Part shown: positions 1 through 6,783 of the stretch, in pieces
Position numbering within the stretch: the stretch's first letter is position 1
How the letters are laid out: the number at the start of each line of letters is the position of its first letter
Source of the DNA: an uncultured Bacteroidales bacterium
GTDB taxonomy: Bacteria; Bacteroidota; Bacteroidia; Bacteroidales; P3
DNA: 64,000 nt
Assembly (NCBI GenBank): GCA_910586395.1
Contig: CAJUFX010000004.1
Location: 1-64,000, forward strand
Direction: 5' to 3'
Position numbers and translations under genes: made by a program
The notes under the pieces: generated by a model
Told to the model about the DNA's origin: nothing
Database searches by the model: none
What the model saw: the letters and a program-made list of their open reading frames with translations, nothing else

Positions 1-35
1 AGGAAGGGCAACAAGAGATATAAAAACTTTTTCAT
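1..35 (-). CDS. 5' end of a small secreted protein or lipoprotein gene (partial, runs off the left edge)
   Basis: Reading leftwards from 35, ATG is followed by codons for MKKFLYLLLPF, the positive-then-hydrophobic start of a signal peptide. A strong Shine-Dalgarno sequence, GAAAGGAG, lies upstream on the minus strand (43-50). The same site precedes the next gene upstream at 559, so the two are probably read from one transcript. Only 11 codons are inside the window, so no function can be given. Confidence 0.6.
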   Translation of the reverse strand, partial: MKKFLYLLLPF

Positions 36-67
36 TGTCTAACTCCTTTCGTGTTTATCGGGTTTTT

Positions 68-108
68 CCCGTCCGGCGGCGTGGGGTGGGAGTGTGTTGC
101 CGGACGGG
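68..108. other. 10-bp inverted repeat between two lipoprotein-like genes
   Basis: CCCGTCCGGC (68-77) and its complement GCCGGACGGG (99-108) can form a 10-bp stem with a 21-nt loop. It sits in the gap between the gene ending at 122 and the gene starting at 35. There is no T-run on the transcribed (minus) side, so it may be an RNA processing or stability hairpin rather than a classical terminator. Confidence 0.4.
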
Positions 109-121
109 ACAATCGGTAGGA

Positions 122-559
122 TTATGGGGCCCAAGATTTGTTATTTTCGAAGAAGAAAAGGATGGTCCAGTAATTTTCCAATTGAGAAAGTGTTGGTATA
201 TAAGGCCGCCACATGCGTTGATGTATGGTGTATTTCCCATTGTCTTTTTGTACGACCATGATTTTGAATGTATGTGGCATCACGTCACCGATATCCACAT
301 TTTCATCTATATAATAGACGTAAGCATTTTCTGCTGTAATGCTCTCCTCACCCTCTATTGCGAAAGAAATTTCTATTCTTTCTTCCCCCGATCTGTTAAG
401 ATACCATACGGCACGTAGCGTGTTGTCGTTGGATTTGTAATTCTTTTTAACATATTGCGTGACGATATTGTCCGCCTCCTGTTTGTCGATAGGCTTGTGG
501 TCACAACTACTGATTGTTATGAGAATCATCAGTAACATCAGTAACTTACTTTTTTTCAT
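122..559 (-). CDS. Small lipoprotein of unknown function
   Basis: The 145-residue product starts MKKSKLLMLLMILITISSC, a short signal peptide ending in a lipobox (ISSC), so it should be lipidated at Cys19 and anchored in the envelope. The mature part is a compact, charged domain of about 125 residues with no motif I recognise. The start is fixed by GAAAGGAG (567-574), seven bases before the ATG; such a strong site is uncommon in this phylum. The last dozen residues are unusually aromatic (an FFF run), so the original 3' end may have been altered. It lies downstream of the beta-barrel gene at 723-1736 and of a decayed fragment at 546-722. Confidence 0.7.
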   Translation of the reverse strand: MKKSKLLMLLMILITISSCDHKPIDKQEADNIVTQYVKKNYKSNDNTLRAVWYLNRSGEERIEISFAIEGEESITAENAYVYYIDENVDIGDVMPHTFKIMVVQKDNGKYTIHQRMWRPYIPTLSQLENYWTILFFFENNKSWAP

Positions 560-722
560 GGTTTGACTCCTTTCTTTTTATATCAAGAGGTAACCGATTT
601 TCGGCCACCTCTTGACCAGTTATTTTAAATGTCACATCACTGCCGCTTTCTATCGTAAAGCCGGGTTTGAAATCAAACTCGTTGGCCGTCAACTCGACGA
701 CGGAACCGGTTTCAGACTTATG
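546..722 (-). pseudogene. Remnant of a secreted protein: C-terminal beta-stack module without a start codon
   Basis: Directly after the stop of the beta-barrel gene, and in the same frame, the minus strand stays open for about 58 codons and encodes SVVELTANEFDFKPGF followed by TIESGSDVTFKI. This fits the pattern of the C-terminal beta-stack modules found on Bacteroidetes secreted proteins (a run like LtA-x-LkPGF-x-GS-x-I). No ATG or other plausible start lies in frame, and the reading frame ends inside the first codons of the lipoprotein gene. I read it as the tail of a lost secreted protein gene. The module is compared with the C-terminus of the S8 protease at 29072. Confidence 0.55.
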
Positions 723-1736
723 TCAGAATGCAAATTTGAAACCGATGTTAAGGCCGGTGTTGCTGAACGGCAGGACGAAGTCGCTGCGGACAACATTTTT
801 TCCAACGGCGTTGTCCAATACATGGCTGTAGGCTTCGTTGCCGTAGGCATTGCCGACCCCTATCCAATGGTCGCGGTAAGCTACGGATGACATCAATGTA
901 AACTGCCATTCGGCGAACATTGAGACCGTAGGCGTAAAGCGGCAGTTAATACCGAAAGCCGCCGTAAAGCCGACGGAAGTCGTTACGAGGCGTTCGTGCC
1001 CCAATCGGCCGAAACCGCCCCAATCCTCATCAGTAGCCACATCCCAATAACCATATTCATTTTGTTGCCTCGCATACTGATTACCTAATTCCGTTTTTAT
1101 ATTATGGGTCACCATGCCGACCATCAGATTGAGCCCCATTTTAAGATAGGGATCCCAACGTCTAAAGCCCGGCGATACACGTAAAGAGACACTTAAATTA
1201 CCGATATGACTGTCGAAATCGTTTGCAAGCTTAATAGTTGTCCAATTAGTTAATTTAACTGTGCCATACCACAATCTTTCCGTATTATCTGACATAACTA
1301 TATGCCCGGAAGTATCACAAGGAAACAATTGGCTTGCAGAAAAACCACTCTTGATATAGCCTATGCCTACCTCTATGGCCATATAGCGGTTGAATTGGTA
1401 ACCGAAACTCAGACTACCCTGCCATCCCCTGCCTAAAGTCCGCTTTATTTCTTTACGCTCTTTTTCTGTCTCAAAAGGCATACATGCCCTGAATTCATCA
1501 AAATTCAGTGCACCTGTATAGCCACTCCCCATTTTGAAGCCGTAGCCACCGCGCAGGTCGAAATAAAACTTTTTGTCAGCTTTAGGCCAACCCTTGCGCG
1601 GCGTATAGACCGCCGCTGTATCTGTTGCGTTCCTTTCTGTCGCCGGAGCCGGCTGCCGGGCGGAGAGCGCACCGCCCGACAGCAGCGTCCAGACACTCAG
1701 ACAGAAAAACAACTTATTCATTGTATGCCGTTTCAT
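723..1736 (-). CDS. Outer-membrane beta-barrel protein
   Basis: The product of 337 residues (or 332 if the second Met at 1721 is used) has an N-terminal signal peptide (LFFCLSVWTLLSGGALSA), then many short amphipathic strands with glycine and aromatic residues, and ends in the strand GLNIGFKFAF with a terminal Phe, as expected for a BamA-inserted barrel. Pieces such as GYQFNRYMAIEVGIGYIKSG are typical of porin-like barrels in this phylum. Function and cargo are unknown. It lies 18 bases after the broken gene at 1755-1968 and is probably read from the promoter at 2323-2353. I prefer the second Met because it gives a cleaner signal peptide, but neither start has a clear ribosome site. Confidence 0.75.
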   Translation of the reverse strand: MKRHTMNKLFFCLSVWTLLSGGALSARQPAPATERNATDTAAVYTPRKGWPKADKKFYFDLRGGYGFKMGSGYTGALNFDEFRACMPFETEKERKEIKRTLGRGWQGSLSFGYQFNRYMAIEVGIGYIKSGFSASQLFPCDTSGHIVMSDNTERLWYGTVKLTNWTTIKLANDFDSHIGNLSVSLRVSPGFRRWDPYLKMGLNLMVGMVTHNIKTELGNQYARQQNEYGYWDVATDEDWGGFGRLGHERLVTTSVGFTAAFGINCRFTPTVSMFAEWQFTLMSSVAYRDHWIGVGNAYGNEAYSHVLDNAVGKNVVRSDFVLPFSNTGLNIGFKFAF

Positions 1737-1754
1737 ATCTTGATGTGTTTACAA

Positions 1755-1968
1755 TTATCTAATCAATACTTTCAATACGTAGGTCTGTTCCGGGGTTTTC
1801 AGCAAGGCCAAATGCAAACCTTCGGTGCCGATACCGTGAACACTGCATCGGTCACCTTCGAAATCCGTCTCATAGACCAAATTGGCGTTGTAAATGCGCA
1901 TCTGCGCTTGCAAGGCGGATACACCGCTCAAACCCAGTACGAGAGAGTGCTATGATAATCTTTTTCAT
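1755..1968 (-). pseudogene. Frameshifted gene: signal peptide joined to a T9SS sorting-domain-like tail
   Basis: From ATG 1968 the frame gives MKKIIIALS and then runs out of frame to a stop. If two bases (one CT) are restored in the CTCTCTC tract near 1940-1946, the product becomes MKKIIIALS-LVLGLSGVSALQAQ, a perfect signal peptide, followed by about 48 residues: MRIYNANLVYETDFEGDRC, then VHGIGTEGLHLALLKTPEQ, ending in YVLKVLIR. That tail resembles the last part of a type IX secretion C-terminal domain (strand, Gly turn, xLKVxIR end). So the gene is either a small remnant of a much larger T9SS cargo whose middle was deleted, or a dinucleotide-slippage off state. It precedes the barrel gene at 723-1736 by 18 bases. 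Confidence 0.55.
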
Positions 1969-2316
1969 GACAATAAAAGTTTTGAAGTTAGACAATAATA
2001 TGAATTTTAGTTAAAGTCCGTCGCTTTCATCATACGCTTTAGTCGGATTCAATCCGGAAGCGTACGGCTCGTGCGATTTTGGTTTGGGTTAAAGTTTGCT
2101 TAGTTCAACAATCCGGCGGTCGGCGGTGATTCGCCTTTTGAAGTGATCCTGCGGGGACGGGTCTGTGAGGTGCCGGTGTCTTAGGTGGAACAAACCCTTT
2201 CAAGGCCGCCCGCAGGCGGCTGTGCCCAAGTTATTTTTGCCGATATGTGCGAGATGTCGATTCATCGGTCCGGCGTTTTTCAGGGTTTGCGTGCCAAGGG
2301 ACTGCACGGGGGAATG
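1969..2316 (-). other. Long leader or candidate small RNA region with several hairpins
   Basis: A good minus-strand promoter (2323-2353) should start a transcript near 2316, yet no convincing protein starts before 1968. The roughly 350-nt stretch can form clear hairpins: CGTGC/GCACG near 2295, GCCGCC-TGCG-GGCGGC near 2200-2220, GGCG/CGCC near 2130, and a 12-bp two-part stem at 2033-2064. I do not recognise it as tmRNA, RNase P RNA, SRP RNA or 6S RNA. It may be a structured 5' leader, an independent RNA, or the worn-out interior of the broken gene that follows. Confidence 0.3.
2033..2064 (-). other. 12-bp stem-loop in the leader
   Basis: TACGCTT (2033-2039) pairs with AAGCGTA (2058-2064), and inside it CGGAT (2044-2048) pairs with ATCCG (2052-2056) around a TCA loop. 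The minus-strand version is followed by A-rich sequence rather than a T-run, so it need not be a terminator. Confidence 0.45.
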
Positions 2317-2322
2317 ATGATA

Positions 2323-2353
2323 CAAAGGTAGGGATATTTCTGAGATATGCAAA
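2323..2353 (-). promoter_or_regulatory. Bacteroidetes-type promoter, leftward
   Basis: On the minus strand TTTG (2353-2350) is followed after 19 bases by TACCTTTG (2330-2323), an exact match to the -33/-7 promoter of this phylum. It points at the leader region, the broken gene at 1968 and the barrel gene at 1736. Confidence 0.65.
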
Positions 2354-2377
2354 TTATTTTTGCTTGTTTTTCAAAGA

Positions 2378-2409
2378 TTTGCATTTTAATTATTTTCGCC
2401 GTACCTTTG
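2378..2409 (+). promoter_or_regulatory. Bacteroidetes-type promoter, rightward
   Basis: TTTG (2378-2381), 20 bases, then TACCTTTG (2402-2409). It lies about 73 bases before the ATG at 2482 and should drive the barrel protein and S41 peptidase pair. Its -33 element is only 24 bases from that of the leftward promoter, so the two are tightly divergent. Confidence 0.65.
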
Positions 2410-2481
2410 CCCCTGTTTTTTCGAAGAGGGGGAGCGCGTGCTTTAATTTTTAAGTCATTTACCATCAGCGATAAGAAATCC

Positions 2482-3357
2482 ATGCGCCTTACCATTCTGC
2501 ATAAAAAAACCTTTTTCAACGCACGTTTTTCCCTTGCGCTTTTGACGGTTATAACCGCGTTTTTTTCCGCCCCGCTCCAGGCAACGGGACGCGACCGGCA
2601 ACCGGCAAGCGACCCGGTGGAAGAGCGCGACCGGCATTCCGACCACAGCATACAGATAGGTTGGATGCAGACCCGCGTCTATAACGAATACATCGGATTC
2701 CTGCCTTACGAAGGGCCGCAGTTCGGCCTGCTCTACGACGGACGCCGCGCCATGCGTCCGGAAAATATGTTTCAGGAATGGCGCATTCAGGGCGAAATCG
2801 GCGGATTGATGAACCCGTCCCAATCGCGGCGGCAGACGAGCGGCCGCCTGCAAGTCCACTATGGCTTGGGTGCGGCGGTCTTCGAGGCGCGGGGCTTCGC
2901 GCTCCGCGTGGGCGGGCAACTGCAATGGGACAGCCGCCTTTTCTATCAGCCGGCCTACGGCAACAGTAGTCTCCAAGTGGGCACCCAACTGCAATTAGCG
3001 TTCAACGCACGCTTCGGCTACGAATTCCGCATCAAGGAGTTTCCCATCCGCCTGCATTACCGCATCGCGCTGCCGCTGCTCGGCGTCGGCTTCGCGCCCG
3101 ACTTCGGACATTCGTATTACGAAATTGTCGATATCAAGGGTGAATTGGGCCGGCAACTCATCGCGACGAGCCTGCACAACGTATGGAACCTGCAGAACGA
3201 GTTCGGCGTGGATTTCGTTTTCAAGCGTTGCGTGCTGCGGCTTTCGTATGTCGGCTACTCGCTTTGGAGCAAATATAAAGGCATCGCACAGGAATGGCAC
3301 AGCCACGGGATTCAGCTCGGCTTTGTGATTCGGATGGAAAATGTAAGCGGACGATGA
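2482..3357 (+). CDS. Outer-membrane beta-barrel protein, DUF3316-like
   Basis: The product has 291 residues when started at ATG 2482; the open frame extends upstream through the promoter, so the longer version is not real. A signal peptide (roughly residues 1-35, ending near PLQA) precedes a series of alternating strands such as GLLYDGRRAMRP, FALRVGGQLQWDSRLFYQ and IPLxLGVGF-like stretches, and the C-terminal strand HGIQLGFVIRM. Overall length and layout suit the uncharacterised DUF3316 family of Bacteroidetes barrel proteins, but this is from memory and not a search. Its stop overlaps the start of the S41 peptidase gene (ATGA), so the two are translationally coupled and may act together at the outer membrane. 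Confidence 0.7.
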   Translation: MRLTILHKKTFFNARFSLALLTVITAFFSAPLQATGRDRQPASDPVEERDRHSDHSIQIGWMQTRVYNEYIGFLPYEGPQFGLLYDGRRAMRPENMFQEWRIQGEIGGLMNPSQSRRQTSGRLQVHYGLGAAVFEARGFALRVGGQLQWDSRLFYQPAYGNSSLQVGTQLQLAFNARFGYEFRIKEFPIRLHYRIALPLLGVGFAPDFGHSYYEIVDIKGELGRQLIATSLHNVWNLQNEFGVDFVFKRCVLRLSYVGYSLWSKYKGIAQEWHSHGIQLGFVIRMENVSGR

Positions 3358-4448
3358 AAAACACCACGGGCAACAGATTATACGGCACAGTCGGCCGCTT
3401 CCGGCGCAAGGCGTTACGGTATGGCCGGAGCGGGACGCTCCTGCTCATCGTCCTGACGGCGGCGGTGTCCCTATTGCCGTCCTGCCACAAGCTGGAGGGC
3501 GAATACAACGACGCGCTTTACAATTATGAGGTCCTGTGGCGAACATTAGACGAACGTTACTGTTTCTTCACCTACAAGAACATCGACTGGGACAGCCTTT
3601 ACGATGTCCACCTCGCGCAACTCAAACGTTGCCGGACGTCGGACGAAATCTTCAAGACCTATTGCGACCTGATGGCGAACCTCCGCGACGGGCATGTCAA
3701 CCTCTATGCCGCGGGCGACGTAGGCCGCTACTGGAAATGGTACACGGATTATCCGCGCAACTTCTCGCCGGAGGTCGTGGAACGGTATTACCTCGGCGAC
3801 GGCTACCGCATCGCGGCCGGCCTTTCCTATACGATTCTGCGGCCGGAATCGGACCGCAAGATCGGCTATATCCGCTACGAGAGTTTCAGCGACGGCTTCG
3901 GCGAAGGCAATCTGATCAGCCTGTTCAAATATCTGGAACCCTGCTACGGCCTGATCATCGACGTGCGCGACAACGGCGGCGGCAACCTCGACTACGCGGC
4001 CTCGCTGGCGGGTCACTTTGCGGACGAAACAACCCATTACGGCTATATCCGCCATAAGACAGGGCCGGGACACGACGACTTCTCGACACCGGCGCCGCGC
4101 TACATAGAACCGTCGGAACATATCCGCTGGCTCAAACCCGTGGTCGTGCTCACGAACCGGCATTGCTACAGCGCGACCAATACGTTTGTCTGCATGATGC
4201 GGCAACTGCCGAACGTCACGATTTTAGGCGATTCGACGGGCGGAGGCGGCGGACTGCCGTTCAACGCCGAACTGCCCTGCGGCTGGACGTTCCGCTTCTC
4301 GGCCGCCCCGATGCTGGATGCGGACGGCAAACAGATTGAGAACGGCATCGCGCCCGATATTTTCTGCGAGATGGACACCGTGGCCCTGCGCAACGGCATC
4401 GACAGCATGATTGAGACCGCGACCGACCGATTGCAGGCGGCCCAATAA
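3354..4448 (+). CDS. S41 family peptidase, lipoprotein
   Basis: The 364-residue product begins with a basic stretch, a hydrophobic segment and a lipobox (LLPSC, Cys near residue 44), so it should be an anchored envelope protein. The core matches C-terminal-processing peptidases: an N-terminal helical cap (LWRTLDERYCFFTYKNIDW), the strand pair LIIDVRDNGGGNLDYA, and the catalytic serine region NRHCYSATNTF (Ser near 273) followed by GDSTGGGGGLPF. No PDZ domain is evident between cap and core, as in the short S41 lipoproteins of Bacteroidetes. It probably cleaves envelope or dietary proteins; the substrate is unknown. The start is chosen at the ATGA overlap with the preceding gene rather than the upstream in-frame ATG at 3294. 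Confidence 0.88.
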   Translation: MKNTTGNRLYGTVGRFRRKALRYGRSGTLLLIVLTAAVSLLPSCHKLEGEYNDALYNYEVLWRTLDERYCFFTYKNIDWDSLYDVHLAQLKRCRTSDEIFKTYCDLMANLRDGHVNLYAAGDVGRYWKWYTDYPRNFSPEVVERYYLGDGYRIAAGLSYTILRPESDRKIGYIRYESFSDGFGEGNLISLFKYLEPCYGLIIDVRDNGGGNLDYAASLAGHFADETTHYGYIRHKTGPGHDDFSTPAPRYIEPSEHIRWLKPVVVLTNRHCYSATNTFVCMMRQLPNVTILGDSTGGGGGLPFNAELPCGWTFRFSAAPMLDADGKQIENGIAPDIFCEMDTVALRNGIDSMIETATDRLQAAQ

Positions 4449-4490
4449 GAGGCGGGCGAATCCGCACGTCCGGAAAGCCCGCGCCACCGG

Positions 4491-4536
4491 ATAAAAACAA
4501 GACACCCGACCTCATTTGCATGAAATCGGGTGCCTC
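4491..4536 (-). terminator. Terminator of tRNA-Glu
   Basis: On the minus strand a stem of about 9 bp (GGCACCCGA with TCGGGTGTC, including one G-U pair; plus positions 4526-4534 and 4501-4509) is followed by TTGTTTTTAT. It separates the tRNA from the converging S41 peptidase gene. Confidence 0.7.
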
Positions 4537-4569
4537 GCATCTTATCGTTCAACCCAAAATTTTGAGTCG

Positions 4570-4641
4570 TACTCCATAGGAGAATCGAACTCCTATTTGC
4601 AGAATGAGAATCTGCTGTCCTAACCGTTAGACGAATGGAGC
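4570..4641 (-). tRNA. tRNA-Glu (anticodon CTC)
   Basis: The minus strand folds as a standard cloverleaf: acceptor GCTCCAT with ATGGAGT (first pair G-U), D arm GTCT-AACGGTTA-GGAC, anticodon stem GCAGA/TCTGC with loop TTCTCAT, so the anticodon is CTC reading GAG, and T arm with GTTCGATTC. CCA is not encoded after the discriminator A. It has its own promoter (4683-4714) and terminator. Confidence 0.95.
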
Positions 4642-4682
4642 GTTTCGCGGCAACCGCCATATAACAGCGGCTTTCGGAAAGG

Positions 4683-4714
4683 CAAAATTAGGACTTTTTT
4701 TTCTATTTCACAAA
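4683..4714 (-). promoter_or_regulatory. Promoter of tRNA-Glu
   Basis: On the minus strand TTTG (4714-4711), 20 bases, then TAATTTTG (4690-4683); transcription should start near 4676, about 35 bases before the tRNA. Confidence 0.6.
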
Positions 4715-4721
4715 TAAGGCG

Positions 4722-4729
4722 TATTTTTG
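4722..4729 (+). promoter_or_regulatory. Putative -7 element before lepA
   Basis: TATTTTTG fits TAnnTTTG. No TTG is found at the expected -33 spacing, so this is weaker than the other promoters. It lies about 100 bases before the lepA start. Confidence 0.35.
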
Positions 4730-4832
4730 CATTATCTGCCAAAACGGGATGCGGCTGAACCAAGCCCCTGAACGGACATGGGGTCCGGTTCAACCCGTTT
4801 TGACGAACGACACCTTGTAGATCATGACCCTT

Positions 4833-6620
4833 ATGAAGAATATCCGGAATTTCTGCATCATCGCGCATATCGACCACGGCAAAAGCACGTTGGCGGACCG
4901 CCTTTTGGAATATACCGGCGCCGTGAGCCAACGGGACCTGCAGGCGCAGGTATTGGACAACATGGATCTGGAGCGGGAACGCGGCATCACGATCAAGAGC
5001 CACGCCATCCAGATGCGCTACAAACACGAGGGCGAAGAATATATCCTGAACCTCATCGACACGCCGGGGCACGTGGACTTTTCCTACGAAGTCTCGCGGT
5101 CAATCGCGGCCTGCGAGGGGGCGTTGCTGATTGTCGATGCGACGCAGGGCATTCAGGCGCAAACGATTTCCAACCTCTATTTAGCGTTGGAAAACAATCT
5201 GGAAATCATCCCTGTGCTCAACAAGATGGACCTCGACAACATCATGCCCGAAGAGGTCAAGGACCAAATCGTGGATTTGGTAGGCTGTCCGCGGGAGGAC
5301 ATCATCGCGGCCAGCGGCAAGAGCGGCATGGGCGTGGAGGAGATTTTGGAAGCCATCGTCAAATGGATTCCGGCGCCGACGGGCGATGCGGAACAGCCGT
5401 TGCAGGCCTTGATTTTCGACTCGGTTTTCAACCCGTTCCGCGGCATCATCTCGTATTTCCGCATCATGAACGGCCGGATACGCAAAGGCGACAAGGTCAA
5501 GTTTTTCCATACGGGCAAAGAGTACGAGGCCGATGAAATCGGCGTATTGGGCTTCAAGCCGATCCCGACCGAAAGCCTGTCGGCGGGCGACGTGGGTTAT
5601 ATCATTTCGGGCATCAAGACGTCGGCCGAAGTCAAGGTGGGCGATACGATCACGCATGTGGAACGGCCGTGCGAAAAGGCCGTGGAGGGCTTCGAGAACG
5701 TCAAGCCGATGGTGTTTGCCGGCGTTTATCCCGTCACGCCCGACGACTACGAGGAACTGCGGGCCTCGATTGAGAAACTGCAGCTGAACGACGCCTCGCT
5801 GACGTTCGAACCCGAATCGTCCATCGCGCTGGGCTTCGGCTTCCGTTGCGGCTTCTTAGGGTTGCTGCACATGGAAATCATACAGGAACGTCTGGAACGC
5901 GAATTCAACATGGACGTCATCACGACGGTGCCCAACGTACCGTACAAGGTGACGACGACCAAGGGCGAGGAACTCGACATCTACAACCCGTCCGGGCTGC
6001 CCGCCCCCAACTACATCGACCACATCGACGAGCCGTACATCCACGCGCAAATCATCACGAAGGCCGATTACGTGGGTCCCATCATCAAGCTCTGCATCGA
6101 CAAGCGCGGCACGCTGCTCAACCAGGTCTATCTGACGACCGACCGCACGGAACTGAGTTTCGAGATGCCGCTGTCGGAAATCGTCTTCGACTTCTACGAC
6201 CGGCTCAAAAGCATGTCGCGCGGTTACGCCTCTTTCGACTACTACCCGAGCGGCTTCAAGGCATCCAAACTCGTCAAGTTGGAAATCCTGCTCAACGGGG
6301 AACCGGTGGATGCGCTCTCGACGCTGATTCACGCCGACAACGCTTACGCGTTCGGCCGCCGCATGTGCGAGAAACTCAAAGAATTGATTCCGCGCCAGCA
6401 GTTCGACATCGCGATTCAGGCGGCCATAGGTGCGAAAATCATCGCGCGGGAGACCGTGAAAGCGGTGCGCAAGGACGTGACGGCCAAATGTTACGGCGGT
6501 GACATCTCGCGTAAGCGTAAATTGTTGGAAAAACAGAAAGAAGGCAAGAAACGGATGCGGCAAGTGGGTAGCGTGGAAGTGCCGCAGTCGGCCTTCCTGG
6601 CCGTGCTGAAACTGGATTAG
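4833..6620 (+). CDS. lepA: Elongation factor 4 (LepA), ribosome-associated GTPase
   Basis: The 595-residue product is a full-length LepA, a translational GTPase that acts on stalled or misassembled ribosomes. Near the N-terminus are the P-loop AHIDHGKSTL, the switch II motif DTPGHVDF and the G4 motif NKMDLD; then domain II, the EF-G-like domains III and V (SSIALGFGFRCGFLGLLHMEI), and the LepA-specific C-terminal region rich in Lys/Arg (SRKRKLLEKQKEGKKRMRQ) ending in QSAFLAVLKLD. I chose the second Met (4833), which gives MKNIRNFCIIAHIDHGK, the usual family start; ATG 4824 would add three residues. The gene stands alone after tRNA-Glu, which is transcribed away from it. Confidence 0.97.
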   Translation: MKNIRNFCIIAHIDHGKSTLADRLLEYTGAVSQRDLQAQVLDNMDLERERGITIKSHAIQMRYKHEGEEYILNLIDTPGHVDFSYEVSRSIAACEGALLIVDATQGIQAQTISNLYLALENNLEIIPVLNKMDLDNIMPEEVKDQIVDLVGCPREDIIAASGKSGMGVEEILEAIVKWIPAPTGDAEQPLQALIFDSVFNPFRGIISYFRIMNGRIRKGDKVKFFHTGKEYEADEIGVLGFKPIPTESLSAGDVGYIISGIKTSAEVKVGDTITHVERPCEKAVEGFENVKPMVFAGVYPVTPDDYEELRASIEKLQLNDASLTFEPESSIALGFGFRCGFLGLLHMEIIQERLEREFNMDVITTVPNVPYKVTTTKGEELDIYNPSGLPAPNYIDHIDEPYIHAQIITKADYVGPIIKLCIDKRGTLLNQVYLTTDRTELSFEMPLSEIVFDFYDRLKSMSRGYASFDYYPSGFKASKLVKLEILLNGEPVDALSTLIHADNAYAFGRRMCEKLKELIPRQQFDIAIQAAIGAKIIARETVKAVRKDVTAKCYGGDISRKRKLLEKQKEGKKRMRQVGSVEVPQSAFLAVLKLD

Positions 6621-6682
6621 CGGATTTCCCGTCCGCATTCGGCCTCTGCGATATACGTTAAGATTTTTCGTATAATTTTTCG

Positions 6683-6690
6683 TATATTTG
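6683..6690 (+). promoter_or_regulatory. Putative promoter of the DUF2723 cluster
   Basis: TATATTTG (6683-6690) matches TAnnTTTG, 93 bases before the ATG at 6784. The upstream region is T-rich without an exact TTG. It would open the run of plus-strand genes that follows lepA. Confidence 0.45.
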
Positions 6691-6783
6691 TCCCTTTGTT
6701 GTTCGCGCACCCGTTCCGCACACACGCATACGCCCGCGAGGCGGGAGGGAATTTGGCGCGAACCAACCGACAAATAGCGCTTT

